Assembly (NCBI GenBank): GCA_026399095.1
Contig: JAPLRP010000052.1
Coordinates: forward strand, 1 to 55,396
Reading direction: 5' to 3'
Origin: Methylococcales bacterium
GTDB taxonomy: Bacteria > Pseudomonadota > Gammaproteobacteria > Methylococcales > Methylomonadaceae
DNA: 55,396 nucleotides
This document shows positions 44,474 through 55,210 of this stretch, one piece after another (positions within the stretch are counted from its first letter, which is position 1; every line of letters starts with the position of its first letter). The translations under genes and the position numbers were made by a program. The notes beneath the pieces are model-generated. The model worked only from the letters and a program-made list of their open reading frames with translations. It did no database searches and was not told the DNA's origin.

Positions 44474-45168
44474 ATATTAAATCTGCCTTTTTAATAATAA
44501 CTATAACTGCACTAATTTTTTTATCAGGTTGCAGTTATATAAAAAGTTTATTTCCTGATAAAGAAAAAGATTATCAGTACACCACTGAAATCCCACTCCT
44601 GATTTTGCCTCAAGATCTAAAGAACAGCCAAATTCCGGGATTAACCTCATCAACACCTATCATCAGCACTAATCTGGACTTGCCTACCGAAGAATCTGAT
44701 AATGGCGCCCTTACAACACAACAGCCTCCCGCGAATACAGATTTACCTGTAAACGAGCCTGGAGCTATTGAAGCTTTAATTGTTTTAGAACGAATAAAGC
44801 TTAATGATGATGGGTACAGCTTGAGAATTAACTCACCATTTATTAAAGCGTGGAGAATAGTTAATAAATCATTAAGTAGAAAATCTATTGAAGTAACTGA
44901 TCGCAACCAAGAAAAAAAGCTGTTTACTATAAAATATGAACCTGAAGAACAACGTCTACAGGATGATTCATACTGGAGTGACCTTACATTTATGATCAGT
45001 GGAGTTCATGACAATGAAAAGACATATTTGATAAAGCTTGATGAAAATAATGACTATACAGACATTACAATCATAGATGAAGATCATAAACTTTTATCTG
45101 ATGATGCTAGCAATAAATTACTGACTCTTCTGGAAAATACCATTAAAGAAGATTTAGCAACCAAATGA
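44470..45168 (+). CDS. bamC: outer-membrane assembly lipoprotein BamC
   Basis: A 232-residue lipoprotein with signal and lipobox FLSGC (about residues 17-21). The N-terminal part, with PLLILPQDL, is the long loop that binds BamD in the family; two helix-grip domains are expected in the rest, though the second is short here. The position after dapA is the conserved one. The protein is shorter than the E. coli form (344 residues), and the low similarity makes the call depend partly on context. Confidence 0.8.
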   Translation: MNIKSAFLIITITALIFLSGCSYIKSLFPDKEKDYQYTTEIPLLILPQDLKNSQIPGLTSSTPIISTNLDLPTEESDNGALTTQQPPANTDLPVNEPGAIEALIVLERIKLNDDGYSLRINSPFIKAWRIVNKSLSRKSIEVTDRNQEKKLFTIKYEPEEQRLQDDSYWSDLTFMISGVHDNEKTYLIKLDENNDYTDITIIDEDHKLLSDDASNKLLTLLENTIKEDLATK

Positions 45169-45183
45169 CCTTAATTAATATAA

Positions 45184-45205
45184 TTGGGTTAGCGTAACGA
45201 CCCAA
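45184..45205. repeat. palindromic element between bamC and purL
   Basis: TTGGGT (45184-45189) and ACCCAA (45200-45205) flank TAGCGTAACG; a further GTTA/TAAC pairing is inside. It resembles GGGTTAGCGTAACCC-type palindromes scattered in many bacterial genomes. It could also act as a bamC terminator, but no T-run follows. Confidence 0.4.
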
Positions 45206-45272
45206 ATAATCAGAACAACTTTTATCGCGTTATGTTTCGCTAATCTGAACTTTACCTTTATTGTTTTATTAC

Positions 45273-48200
45273 ATGTTAAAAATCCCTGGAACATCTGCAT
45301 TATCTGACTTTCGTGTAAAAAGACTACTGCCTGAATTACAGGCTATAGAGCCCGCTATCACTGCCATTTCGGCACGATTTATTCACTTTGTCGATGTTGA
45401 ACAGGCTCTGAATAATAACCAGTCCGCGGTCTTAAACCAGTTGCTGGCTTATGGTTCCCTGTCACCGGCAAGTAGTCAACAGGCTGAAACCCTTCTGGTT
45501 GTTCCCCGCTCAGGCACAATGTCGCCTTGGTCAAGCAAAGCCACAGAGATTGCCCATCGTTGCGGTTTGTCTAACATCAAGCGCATAGAACGGGGTATTG
45601 AATACGCCTTAATCGCCGACAAACTCTTGTCAATCGCCGTTAAAATCGAGTTATCGACTTTACTACACGACCGCATGACCCAAGCGGTTTTAACAGATCA
45701 TGCCGAGCCGGATTTATTTACTCAACACGCGCCCAAACCGCTGGTCAGCATCAAGCTTATCGAAGAAGGTCGAGAGGCACTGGTTAAGGCCAACGCAGAA
45801 TTGGGCATGGCGTTGTCGGATGATGAAATTGATTATTTATGCGCCGGCTTTCAAAATCTTGGCCGAAACACGACGGATGTTGAGCTGATGATGTTCGCTC
45901 AAGCCAATTCCGAGCATTGCCGCCATAAAATTTTTAATGCGGATTGGACAATTGATGGGATAGAGCAGCCTCAATCTTTATTTAGCATGATACGAAACAC
46001 GGCCGACAAAAGTCCGGAAGGCATTTTATCCGCCTACCATGACAATGCTTCGGTGGCCGTAGGTTCCAAAGCGCAGGTTTTTCTTCGCAACGCGCAAACG
46101 GGCGAATACAGTTATATCGAAGAAGACGTGCATTTATTGATGAAAGTCGAAACACACAACCATCCGACTGCCATTTCTCCTTTTCCGGGTGCGGCAACCG
46201 GTTCGGGTGGTGAAATTCGGGATGAAGGCGCAACCGGAAGAGGTTCTGCGACAAAAGCGGGTTTGACCGGATTTTCCGTGTCGCACTTGAAAATACCCGG
46301 ATTTATTCAACCCTGGGAACAAGATAACGGCAAACCGGAACGCATTGCTTCTGCTTTAGACATTATGCTCGAAGGCCCTTTAGGCGGTGCCGCTTTTAAT
46401 AATGAATTTGGCCGGCCTAATATCGCCGGTTATTTTCGCAGCTTTGAGCAACTGGCACCGGGAAGCAACGACCATGAATTTAAGGGTTATCACAAACCCA
46501 TCATGATTGCGGGCGGCATGGGCAACATTCGCCCGATGCTGGTCGATAAACACCCCATCCCCGTCGGTTCCTTAATCATTATCTTGGGCGGCCCGGCCAT
46601 GCTGATTGGCTTGGGGGGTGGTGCCGCGTCTTCACAAGCTTCCGGTGCCGGTTGTGAGAATCTTGATTTTGCATCGGTACAACGCGAAAATCCTGAAATG
46701 GAACGTCGTTGTCAAGAAGTGATTAACCATTGCAATTCAATGGGTAACGATACGCCAATTATTTCCATCCATGATATTGGTGCAGGCGGCTTATCCAATG
46801 CGGTCCCTGAAATTATCCATGATTGCTCGCGCGGTGGACAATTTGAATTACGCAATGTACACAATGCCGACAAAGGCATGTCACCCATGCAAATTTGGTG
46901 CAATGAAGCGCAAGAACGTTATGTAGTTGCCATTAAACCTGAATCATTGCCTATGTTTAGTGCTTTTTGTGAGCGCGAGCATTGCCTGCATGCCGTTATA
47001 GGCATCGCCACAGAACAAGAGCATCTCTTGCTCAATGACGCCTTGCTGGGCGATAAACCGGTTGATATTCCCATGTCAATATTGTTTGGCAAACCACCCA
47101 AACTGCACAGAAATGCCCGACATATAAAGCCTAATACAAAGGCGCTGGATTTTAGTGGCGTGACTCTACAAGAAGCCGTTAAACGGGTATTGTCTTTTCC
47201 TGCGGTTGCTGACAAAAGTTTTCTTATACATATCGGTGACCGATCGGTAACCGGATTGGTTGCGCGTGATCAAATGGTCGGCCCGTGGCAAATACCAGTG
47301 GCTGATGTAGCCGTCACTGCCTCAGGTTTTTATGCGTTGACAGGTGAAGCCATGGCAATGGGTGAACGCTCACCGATTGCGGTGATTAATTCGCCTGCAT
47401 CAGGTCGTATGGCGATAGGTGAGGCCATAACTAATCTGGCGGCAGCCCGCATAGAGTCACTCAATAAAATTAAAATTTCTGCTAACTGGATGGCGGCAGC
47501 GGGTTATCAAGGTGAAGATGCTGAATTGTTTGACACCGTTAAAACAGTCGGCATGGAATTATGTCCCGAACTGGGCATTGCCATACCGGTAGGAAAAGAT
47601 TCGTTATCGATGAAAACCGTATGGAAAGATAACACCGATGAAAAAGTAATGACCTCGCCGTTGTCGTTGGTGGTTACCGCGTTTGCCCCCGTTATCGATG
47701 TCAGCAAAACCCTGACACCCCAATTGCAAGACATTGAAGGCAGCGTATTAATCCTAATTGATTTGGGCGCGGGCAAAAATCGTTTGGGCGGTTCAGTGTT
47801 GGCACAAGTTTATAATCAACTGGGCAATGACTGTCCCGATTTAGACGCTTCAACCTTATTAAAAGGTTTGTTTAATTCAGTTCAAACACTCAATAACAAA
47901 GGCATATTACTTAGCTATCATGACCGTTCTGACGGCGGCTTATTAACTACTGTATCAGAAATGATGTTTGCCAGTCGGTTAGGTGTTTCCTTGTCATTGG
48001 ATGACTTGGGTGATAATGTTTTATCCGCCTTGTTTAATGAAGAACTGGGCGCGGTATTACAGATTCGTGCCAGCGATTGTGATGAAGTGATTGATTTATT
48101 ACAGCAATCGGGATTAGAAGACTGCACTTTCCACATAGGCAAGGTATCAAAAGAACCGCAATTAACCCTTTATTATAAAGGCGATGTTGTGTATTCAGCT

Positions 48201-49160
48201 CGTCGTGCTGAATTACAAACCATCTGGTCAGAAGTCAGTTACCGGATGCAGGCCTTGCGTGATAACCCCGCTTGCGCCAAACAACAGTTTGATCGTATCG
48301 CTGATGACAATGACCCCGGCTTAACGGCCTCGTTAACGTTTGCAGTTAATGAAGATGTCACCGCGCCCTTCTTGACAGCACCCAGACCCAAAGTGGCCAT
48401 CTTGCGCGAGCAAGGCATCAACGGCCATGTAGAAATGGCGGCAGCGTTTGATCGTGCCGGTTTTATCAGTATTGACGTGCACATGACGGATATTATTCAT
48501 GGACGAGTGAGTTTGCGTGATTTTACCGGACTGGTTGCCTGCGGTGGCTTTTCTTATGGCGACGTGCTGGGCGCGGGCGGTGGTTGGGCCAAATCCATTC
48601 TTTTTAATCCTCGCGCCAGAGACGAATTTGCGGCATTTTTTCAACGTCCTGATACTTTCGGTTTGGGAGTTTGTAATGGTTGCCAGATGATGTCAGGCTT
48701 AAAAGAAATCATTCCGGGTGCCGAGCATTGGCCGCGCTTTATGCGCAACACCTCGGAACAGTTTGAAGCCAGGGTCGCTATGGTGGAAGTGCAAAAATCA
48801 CCGTCCATTTTATTGACAGGCATGGAAGGCTCCAGAATACCGGTTGCCATTGCCCACGGCGAAGGCCGGGCTGAATTTAGTGTCGATCCCCAGACGGCAC
48901 TTGATGCACAAGCCGTTGCCTTGTGTTATGTTGATAACTACGGTGCGGTAACTACCGACTTTCCAGCCAACCCCAATGGCTCTCCGCTGGGCATTACTGG
49001 CTTAACGACAAACGATGGACGCTTTACCATTATGATGCCTCATCCTGAACGATGCTTTAGAACATTGCAAAACTCATGGTATTCTGATGATTGGAGTGAG
49101 TATGGCGCTTGGATGCGGATGTTTAGAAATGCCAAGGTTTGGACACAACGCTTAAAATGA
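45273..49160 (+). CDS. purL: phosphoribosylformylglycinamidine synthase
   Basis: A single large enzyme of 1295 residues for the fourth step of purine synthesis: FGAR to FGAM with glutamine and ATP. It has an N-terminal domain, two AIRS-like halves ([17 protein letters not shown] near residue 290), and a C-terminal glutamine amidotransferase with catalytic Cys in GVCNGCQMM (about residue 1133) and the His/Glu pair in MPHPERCFR. The start at ATG 45273 matches family length; a TTG lies 12 bases upstream. The base composition is clearly more GC-rich than dapA and bamC before it and the small gene after it. Confidence 0.97.
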   Translation: MLKIPGTSALSDFRVKRLLPELQAIEPAITAISARFIHFVDVEQALNNNQSAVLNQLLAYGSLSPASSQQAETLLVVPRSGTMSPWSSKATEIAHRCGLSNIKRIERGIEYALIADKLLSIAVKIELSTLLHDRMTQAVLTDHAEPDLFTQHAPKPLVSIKLIEEGREALVKANAELGMALSDDEIDYLCAGFQNLGRNTTDVELMMFAQANSEHCRHKIFNADWTIDGIEQPQSLFSMIRNTADKSPEGILSAYHDNASVAVGSKAQVFLRNAQTGEYSYIEEDVHLLMKVETHNHPTAISPFPGAATGSGGEIRDEGATGRGSATKAGLTGFSVSHLKIPGFIQPWEQDNGKPERIASALDIMLEGPLGGAAFNNEFGRPNIAGYFRSFEQLAPGSNDHEFKGYHKPIMIAGGMGNIRPMLVDKHPIPVGSLIIILGGPAMLIGLGGGAASSQASGAGCENLDFASVQRENPEMERRCQEVINHCNSMGNDTPIISIHDIGAGGLSNAVPEIIHDCSRGGQFELRNVHNADKGMSPMQIWCNEAQERYVVAIKPESLPMFSAFCEREHCLHAVIGIATEQEHLLLNDALLGDKPVDIPMSILFGKPPKLHRNARHIKPNTKALDFSGVTLQEAVKRVLSFPAVADKSFLIHIGDRSVTGLVARDQMVGPWQIPVADVAVTASGFYALTGEAMAMGERSPIAVINSPASGRMAIGEAITNLAAARIESLNKIKISANWMAAAGYQGEDAELFDTVKTVGMELCPELGIAIPVGKDSLSMKTVWKDNTDEKVMTSPLSLVVTAFAPVIDVSKTLTPQLQDIEGSVLILIDLGAGKNRLGGSVLAQVYNQLGNDCPDLDASTLLKGLFNSVQTLNNKGILLSYHDRSDGGLLTTVSEMMFASRLGVSLSLDDLGDNVLSALFNEELGAVLQIRASDCDEVIDLLQQSGLEDCTFHIGKVSKEPQLTLYYKGDVVYSARRAELQTIWSEVSYRMQALRDNPACAKQQFDRIADDNDPGLTASLTFAVNEDVTAPFLTAPRPKVAILREQGINGHVEMAAAFDRAGFISIDVHMTDIIHGRVSLRDFTGLVACGGFSYGDVLGAGGGWAKSILFNPRARDEFAAFFQRPDTFGLGVCNGCQMMSGLKEIIPGAEHWPRFMRNTSEQFEARVAMVEVQKSPSILLTGMEGSRIPVAIAHGEGRAEFSVDPQTALDAQAVALCYVDNYGAVTTDFPANPNGSPLGITGLTTNDGRFTIMMPHPERCFRTLQNSWYSDDWSEYGAWMRMFRNAKVWTQRLK

Positions 49161-49220
49161 AAATCATATAGGTAATTAGCTTTTAGCCCTGCCCTTTTCA
49201 AGTCAATGACAGGATAATAA

Positions 49221-49670
49221 ATGATTTCAATTAGTTATAAACAATTTGTTAAGGTATTAATTGTGATGGGCATTGTCATTATAATTGCAATGCCTGACTT
49301 GATAGTTGGATTACTATTTGGTTTAGTCCATTTTTTCTTTGAATTAATATTTGAGGTTGCGGCAATATCTTTCGAGTGGCTTGAAACATTTTTGGATCAT
49401 ATCGTCGAACATTTATTTGAGACTGAGCTTCACGAAACACAAACCATCGTATTTTATATAATATCTTTCATCGCTTTATTTCCTGTTTATGCTCTATGGC
49501 GGGTTCTTCCAGGCTTCTATTTACGATTAAAAAATGGACTTTTGAGAGTCTGGCAAATAAACAAACACAAAGCGATTCTTTATTTACAAGAGCTAACTTT
49601 AAATGACAAAATTAAACTAGGTATAATTACCATAATTACTATTTACCTAGGATTATTTGTATTTATTTAA
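49221..49670 (+). CDS. small membrane protein of unknown function
   Basis: A 149-residue hydrophobic protein with three or four likely membrane segments (about 10-34, 78-98 and 130-149; 35-50 is also hydrophobic). A His/Glu-rich loop (HIVEHLFETELHETQ, about 60-75) lies between them and might bind metal. The family is not recognised. The coding end overlaps in position with the extended upstream frame of yajD. Confidence 0.7.
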   Translation: MISISYKQFVKVLIVMGIVIIIAMPDLIVGLLFGLVHFFFELIFEVAAISFEWLETFLDHIVEHLFETELHETQTIVFYIISFIALFPVYALWRVLPGFYLRLKNGLLRVWQINKHKAILYLQELTLNDKIKLGIITIITIYLGLFVFI

Positions 49671-49701
49671 GCAAATATTAAAAGAAACAAAAACTAACTC
49701 T

Positions 49702-50082
49702 ATGAGCCTAAAAAAAATACAACCCGATAAAGACAAACTAAACCAGATTGTTACCGATGCCAGACGAAATCAAGAATTGAGAGATCAATCTTATCGAGGT
49801 CAGGCACTTAAGCTTTATCCTTGGATCTGTGGTCGATGCACTCGAGAATTTACTCATAGTAATCTCACAGAATTGACTGTCCATCATAAAAATCATAATC
49901 ATGATGAAAATCCTTCTGATGGTAGTAATTGGGAGTTATTATGTCTTTATTGTCACGATAACGAACATTCCAGATATGAAGGGACTCGCTTTGGTAATTC
50001 ACAATCAAACCGAACAACTACTACCATTGCAACGCACAATCCATTTGCAGACTTAAAAAACTTATTGGTAAGTAAAAAATAA
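49702..50082 (+). CDS. yajD: HNH nuclease, YajD family
   Basis: A 126-residue HNH domain protein closely following the YajD pattern: YRGQALKLYPWICGRCTREF, LTVHHKNHNHDENP and NWELLCLYCHDNEHSRYEG. The two Cys-x2-Cys pairs bind structural zinc and the His residues form the active site. The biological role is unknown. I place the start at ATG 49702, which matches the family length; a longer frame overlaps the membrane-protein gene. Confidence 0.92.
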   Translation: MSLKKIQPDKDKLNQIVTDARRNQELRDQSYRGQALKLYPWICGRCTREFTHSNLTELTVHHKNHNHDENPSDGSNWELLCLYCHDNEHSRYEGTRFGNSQSNRTTTTIATHNPFADLKNLLVSKK

Positions 50083-50107
50083 CTATACTAAAGGCATCTG
50101 ATTGTGG

Positions 50108-50548
50108 CTAATCAATTAGTGAATCAATGCCAAGATTAGCCAATGCATCAGCTCTATCATTACCCTCATTACCTGAATGCCCCTTAACCCATATCCACTC
50201 AATCTTATGTTTAATTATGGCCTCATCTAACTTACGCCATAAATCTTCATTTTTAACTGCCGTTCTGGCTGCAGTTTTCCAGCCTCTTTTCTTCCAATTA
50301 GGCATCCAATCGGTGATACCTTTTAATACATAACTAGAATCACTATAAAGTCGCACACAACAGGCAGTCGATAAGGATTCTAGTGTTTGAATGGCAGCCA
50401 TCAACTCCATTCGATTGTTGGTAGTATATTTTTCAGCTCCATAAATTTCTTTAATTTTGCCTTGATAAATTAAAATACCTCCCCATCCACCGGGCCCTGG
50501 ATTTCCTCGACAAGCACCATCTGTATAAATGATTACATCATTAATCAT
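50108..50548 (-). CDS. rnhA: ribonuclease HI
   Basis: A 146-residue enzyme that degrades RNA in RNA-DNA hybrids. The Asp-Glu-Asp-Asp active site is visible: [30 protein letters not shown] and the C-terminal GNDRADALA. It lies on the minus strand, overlapping the methyltransferase gene by 8 bases, and converges with yajD. Confidence 0.96.
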   Translation of the reverse strand: MINDVIIYTDGACRGNPGPGGWGGILIYQGKIKEIYGAEKYTTNNRMELMAAIQTLESLSTACCVRLYSDSSYVLKGITDWMPNWKKRGWKTAARTAVKNEDLWRKLDEAIIKHKIEWIWVKGHSGNEGNDRADALANLGIDSLID

Positions 50549-51257
50549 GTTTTTTTCTCTGCGTAACCGAATTTAGTGAATTAATTAGAGCCAGTTTAGC
50601 ATTGGTATTTTTCACTGGTGTTAACGGTATAATATTGTATCTTCGCTTAATAGCCTTGATAGCATAAGCTGTAAAAAAAAATGAATGTCCATATTTAATT
50701 AACTTACCTTGCTTAGAGTTAATTGAATCTAAATTAAACTCAGATGACACGCTAACCTCGAAATTTAATAACTTCAACCAATCCAAAATTCTTGCTCGAG
50801 AAATAAAATGACCACCCCAAGAATCCGCCATTTTCTTATCCCATAAAAATTGATATCTAACCCACAAACTCCAAGGATTAAAATTTAATAACACCAATAG
50901 ACCTTCAGGCTTCAAGACACGCTCAATTTCTCGCATTGTCTGGAATCGATGAGTATCAAATTCCAATAAATGAGGCACTATAATCATATCCATACTGGCT
51001 GTTTGCAAAGGCAAATTATACGCTTTAGCCTGTATTTTTCTGGCCTTATCACACCCAAAACCTTTAGCATCAAGCACTGTATAGCTTTTATATAAAGTGC
51101 AATCTATAAATTCGCTTTCCCAACCCAACCCACCTATTTGAAGAATGTCTTGCTGGCAACTGACAGTAATTGATTTTTTTATATATTCTGCTTCAAGCTC
51201 TCTTAAAAGCTTTCCTCTTGGCGTCTGATACCATGTAAACAAGAAATTTCTTTTCAT
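50541..51257 (-). CDS. class I SAM methyltransferase, YafS-like
   Basis: A 238-residue methyltransferase with a degenerate SAM site ([12 protein letters not shown] near residues 40-51) and a clear [15 protein letters not shown] block. The gene order methyltransferase-rnhA matches the yafS-rnhA pair of enterobacteria, whose role is unknown. It is coupled to rnhA by overlap and divergent from mltD. Confidence 0.87.
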   Translation of the reverse strand: MKRNFLFTWYQTPRGKLLRELEAEYIKKSITVSCQQDILQIGGLGWESEFIDCTLYKSYTVLDAKGFGCDKARKIQAKAYNLPLQTASMDMIIVPHLLEFDTHRFQTMREIERVLKPEGLLVLLNFNPWSLWVRYQFLWDKKMADSWGGHFISRARILDWLKLLNFEVSVSSEFNLDSINSKQGKLIKYGHSFFFTAYAIKAIKRRYNIIPLTPVKNTNAKLALINSLNSVTQRKKHD

Positions 51258-51308
51258 TAATCTAACTCACTAGAAGATCATGTTAATGATTTTCACTAAA
51301 AAAAATGG

Positions 51309-51314
51309 TATAAT
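51309..51314 (+). promoter_or_regulatory. extended -10 element for mltD
   Basis: TGGTATAAT (51306-51314) is an extended -10 with a perfect hexamer, 36 bases before the mltD start. No good -35 is visible. Confidence 0.5.
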
Positions 51315-51350
51315 TCGCATAATTCAGTAACTATACACTTAGGCTTAAAG

Positions 51351-53015
51351 ATGATACGTGTTAATTTTAACAGGTCGATTAATTTTATATTAATTTCTAT
51401 ATCTTTAGTTACAATTGGTTGCTCTGAAACCCCCAAACAACCATTAAATGTAAGTTATCAAGAGCCTGCAAGTTCGCTACTAAACAATAGCTATGCCTAC
51501 CAACCAAACAGAAATATTCGAGCACACAAATTCAATAAAACAGCATCAAGTCACAAAAACACAGTTTGGGAAAGATTACTGTCTTTATATTCATTACCCG
51601 ACATTAAAAACCCACGAATAGACCGTGAACTATACTGGTACTTAGATCATCCAGCATCTCTTGCGATTATTCAACAACGAGCAGAGCCTTATCTAAACCA
51701 TATACTTGATGAAATAGAAGCAAAAAACATACCTGGCGAATTAGCTTTACTTCCGGTTGTTGAAAGCGCCTTTGTTCCTGATGCTTACTCTAAAGCGGAT
51801 GCTTCTGGACTTTGGCAATTTGTTCCTGCTACAGGTAAAGAATACGGCCTCCAACAAAATGACTGGTATGATGGCCGTCGAGATGTTTATGCTTCTACAA
51901 TTGCTGCAACAACTTATCTTAAAGAACTAAGCGAAAATTTTGATGGTGACTGGTTGCTTGCGCTTGCTTCTTATAATTGTGGAAAAGGCCGAGTTAAAAA
52001 ATCGATTGAAAAAAATCAATACCGCAATCTGCCAACAGATTATTGGTCACTTGAACTTCCTGAAGAAACAGAGGACTATGTACCGAGATTACTAGCGATT
52101 GCAAAGTTATTTGCCCATGCAGATGAGTACAACATTCATTTGCAACATATTCCTAACAGGCCTTACTTTGAAGTAATTGATATTAAATCACCTTTGGACC
52201 TTCATAAAGCCGCCAAACTAGCTAATACACCACTCTATGCATTTTTGAAATTAAACCCTGGCTTTAACCGCTCTAGTACTGCACCACAGGGCCCTCATAG
52301 ACTTTTAGTTCCAGTTGCTAACGCACAAGCATTTAAAAATAACTTGGCATTACTACCCTATTCTGAAAGAGTCGAATTAAAAAATTATGATGCGACTCCC
52401 ACTTTAGATCGACATTACCCAGATAAAAATGAAGTAAAATCTGGCCAAACATTTGAAAAAAAAATAACTACACTTTATAAAGTTAAATCAGGTGAAAACC
52501 TAGCCTCAGTTGCAATCAAAAATCACACAACCATTAAATCATTGCGACTTGCCAATAATTTAACCACAAACAAATTACACTCAGGGATGAGCCTAAATAT
52601 ACCTTCAGAAAACAAGCCAGCAAGCATTACATTGATTTCATCTACATCCAAAAACAAGTTTTTAAACACCCAAGTTTATGCTGTTAAAAAAGGCGATACC
52701 TTTTACAACATATCTCAACGCTTTTCTGTTGCGCCTAAAGATATTGCGAACTGGAATAATATTAACTTAAAATCAGCATTGATCCCTGGAAAAAAACTAA
52801 CCATCAAAAGCATCAACCCACAACTCGCCAGCTCATCATCCATTCGCTTGATAAGCTACACTATTGGAAAGGGCGATTCACTTCAGCATATTTCTAAAAA
52901 ATTCAATGTATCTGTTGCTGACATACGAAAATCTAACGCTGCAGTCCTTGTGAAAGGTCTTCGTCCAGGTCAAAAATTAAAGTTATTCGTTGATAATAAT
53001 CAATCTTCAAGCTAA
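51351..53015 (+). CDS. mltD: membrane-bound lytic murein transglycosylase D with three LysM domains
   Basis: A 554-residue cell-wall enzyme that cleaves peptidoglycan between MurNAc and GlcNAc. After a signal sequence with Cys at the boundary (LVTIGCSE; imperfect lipobox), the transglycosylase domain is at about 110-240, with the catalytic Glu in LPVVESAFVPDAYS and the GLWQF block. Three LysM peptidoglycan-binding repeats follow (about 377-423, 440-486 and 500-548). It is complete and has its own promoter. Confidence 0.95.
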   Translation: MIRVNFNRSINFILISISLVTIGCSETPKQPLNVSYQEPASSLLNNSYAYQPNRNIRAHKFNKTASSHKNTVWERLLSLYSLPDIKNPRIDRELYWYLDHPASLAIIQQRAEPYLNHILDEIEAKNIPGELALLPVVESAFVPDAYSKADASGLWQFVPATGKEYGLQQNDWYDGRRDVYASTIAATTYLKELSENFDGDWLLALASYNCGKGRVKKSIEKNQYRNLPTDYWSLELPEETEDYVPRLLAIAKLFAHADEYNIHLQHIPNRPYFEVIDIKSPLDLHKAAKLANTPLYAFLKLNPGFNRSSTAPQGPHRLLVPVANAQAFKNNLALLPYSERVELKNYDATPTLDRHYPDKNEVKSGQTFEKKITTLYKVKSGENLASVAIKNHTTIKSLRLANNLTTNKLHSGMSLNIPSENKPASITLISSTSKNKFLNTQVYAVKKGDTFYNISQRFSVAPKDIANWNNINLKSALIPGKKLTIKSINPQLASSSSIRLISYTIGKGDSLQHISKKFNVSVADIRKSNAAVLVKGLRPGQKLKLFVDNNQSSS

Positions 53016-53292
53016 CTTTTTATAAAAAATCAAGCAAGTTAAAACCAACACCAATTATAAGCCTGGATATTTTATATAACCCTTTGACGCAAAACCAATC
53101 CAAAACCTCAAAATAACGGGCTAAACATAATCTTTTGATGCATAGTAACCTATTGATAAAATAGTCATTTTATATTTATAAATAAATATAAAAAAATAAA
53201 ACTAAGTAAAATTTTACAAGAACCTAAGTTTTATAATCTCTTCAATTACCATATTAACAATCACAATTAAACTTTTATATAAAGGAAACTAT

Positions 53293-53322
53293 TTGTCGCA
53301 GAATTTTTTATGTTGTTATAAT
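53293..53322 (+). promoter_or_regulatory. promoter of the truncated haemoglobin gene
   Basis: TTGTCG (53293-53298) and TATAAT (53317-53322) are 18 bases apart. The rest of the 53016-53292 gap is AT-rich and I see nothing else in it. The expected transcription start, near 53329, falls at the dyad described next. Confidence 0.55.
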
Positions 53323-53329
53323 TTTATGC

Positions 53330-53345
53330 GAGTCAGTATTGACTC
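53330..53345. promoter_or_regulatory. perfect dyad at the haemoglobin gene start region
   Basis: GAGTCA-GTAT-TGACTC is a perfect 6-4-6 inverted repeat, beginning 8 bases after the -10 element, where a repressor would block initiation. Binding by a specific regulator is inferred from symmetry and position only. Confidence 0.5.
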
Positions 53346-53381
53346 AACACCAAATATAAAATAATAATAACGGAGATCAGG

Positions 53382-53777
53382 ATGAGTACAACACCAGAAA
53401 CAATAGACAAAAACCTATCCTTATACGAAAGAATCGGTGGTGCTGCAGCTGTAGATGCAGCAGTTGATGTCTTTTATCATAAAGTATTGTCAGATTATCG
53501 TATAAATCGTTTTTTTGATAACATTGACATGAACAAACAAGCTATTAAGCAAAAAGCTTTTTTTACAGTGGCATTTGGAGGTCCAAATAACTATACAGGA
53601 TCAGATATGCGTCATGCACATGCCAAACTAGTTAAAATAGGTCTAAGCAACGACCACTTTAATGTCGTGATAGAACATTTAGGAGCAACCTTGAGGGAAC
53701 TTAATGTAACTCAAGAACTAATTGAAGAAGTTACTTCACTTGCTGAAAGCACACGTAAAGATGTACTAGGTAAATAA
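53382..53777 (+). CDS. group I truncated haemoglobin
   Basis: A 131-residue 2/2 globin starting with LYERIGGAAAVDAAVDVFY, the group I opening. The distal Phe-rich region is MNKQAIKQKAFFTVAFGGPNNYTG and the proximal His is in MRHAHAKL. It probably binds O2 or NO. A purine-rich GGAGATCAGG precedes the ATG. Together with the group II globin at 8777 the window has two globins of different classes. Confidence 0.93.
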   Translation: MSTTPETIDKNLSLYERIGGAAAVDAAVDVFYHKVLSDYRINRFFDNIDMNKQAIKQKAFFTVAFGGPNNYTGSDMRHAHAKLVKIGLSNDHFNVVIEHLGATLRELNVTQELIEEVTSLAESTRKDVLGK

Positions 53778-53787
53778 GTTTTTACAA

Positions 53788-53820
53788 AAGTTGGGTTGGC
53801 TAAAAAAAGCTGCCCAACTT
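53788..53820 (+). terminator. stem-loop after the haemoglobin gene
   Basis: AAGTTGGG (53788-53795) pairs perfectly with CCCAACTT (53813-53820), with an inner GGCT/AGCT-like pairing. No T-run follows. It starts 11 bases after the stop codon. The rest of the gap to selO is AT-rich without visible features. Confidence 0.5.
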
Positions 53821-54082
53821 GTCAAACCATTGCCCGATTACAATAACTCAGACTCAAAAAAAACTTTATTCTGACCATCGCACACGGCTTAAGTTTATTC
53901 CTGAATCATCAAATAACATAAATCTTAACTGAAACCTCATATTTATAGTTAAGTATGCAGAATTAAATAAGACAAAAATAACTACTAATGAATTGGAAGC
54001 AATTAAGTAAAAAACTTAATCGCTATAAGGATATTTACTCTGACTATATTTTTATCTCAGTAACACAATAAATTTAACAGTA

Positions 54083-55210
54083 ATGACCCTTAAAACCAAA
54101 CTCTCAAACCTAAATAATTTAGTTTTCGACAATTGCTTTACTCGCGAATTACCAGCCGATAAAGAAATTATCAATAATAGACGACAAGTACTAAACGCTT
54201 GTTACTCTAGGGTATTACCTACACCTGTCGTAAAACCGTAAAGAGTGGCTTACTCCAAAGAGGTTGCTGAGTTATTAAATTTAGATATCGATGCTTGTGA
54301 ATCGAATTCATTTACTGAACTATTTGCAGGAAACAAGTTATTAGCCAACATGGATCCTTATGCGATGTGTTATGGTGGCCATCAATTTGGCAATTGGGCA
54401 GGGCAACTCGGCGATGGTCGTGCGATTAATCTTGGAGAAATACTTAATCATAAAAATCAACGATGGGCCTTACAATTAAAAGGAGCCGGCCCAACACCCT
54501 ACTCCAGAACAGCAGATGGCTTAGCTGTTTTAAGATCCTCTGTACGTGAGTTTTTATGTAGCGAGGCCATGCATCATTTAGACGTTCCAACTACGCGCGC
54601 CTTAAGTTTAATAATGACCGGTGAAAATGTTATCAGGGATATGTTTTACAACGGTAATCCCAAAGCCGAACCCGGTGCCGTTGTCTGTCGGGTAGCACCT
54701 TCATTTATACGTTTTGGTAACTTTCAGATTTTAACTGCACGCCGTGATGTTGATTTATTAAAAAAAATGGTCGACTATACGATACGTACAGATTTCCCGC
54801 ATTTAGGTGAACCTTCACCAACCATTTATATTGACTGGTTTACCGAAGTCTGCAAAAAGACTGCAGAAATGATTGTCCATTGGCAACGTGTTGGCTTTGT
54901 TCATGGCGTGATGAATACTGACAACATGTCTATATTGGGACTTACCATAGATTATGGCCCCTATGGTTGGCTTGAAAACTTTGACCAAAACTGGACACCT
55001 AACACTAGTGAATCTCAAGAGCAGCGCTATCGATTTGGCAATCAACCTAAAATTGCTTTTTGGAATCTAGGACAACTCGCTAACTCAATCTATCCACTTA
55101 TTGAGCAAACTGAACCCTTTCATAAAGCCTTGAGCGTCTGTAACGTCTTTCAATATTTAATCCCCAGTTACTACTTTAGTCCCCAAGTAATTCAGGGAAT
55201 TTGGCTATAA
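54083..55210 (+). pseudogene. selO: selO (protein adenylyltransferase) pseudogene
   Basis: The remains of a SelO-family pseudokinase gene that AMPylates proteins. From ATG 54083 the frame encodes a typical N-terminus (FDNCFTRELPAD, RVLPTPVVKP) and then meets TAA at 54239-54241; the same frame continues with [12 protein letters not shown], as expected in intact proteins, so one codon has become a stop. Further conserved blocks follow: [43 protein letters not shown], and [11 protein letters not shown] with DYGPYGW. SelO similarity ends around 55140-55160 and the frame stops at 55210, about 375 of the usual 480-490 residues. The 3' part is missing and IS-like sequence follows. Confidence 0.85.
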
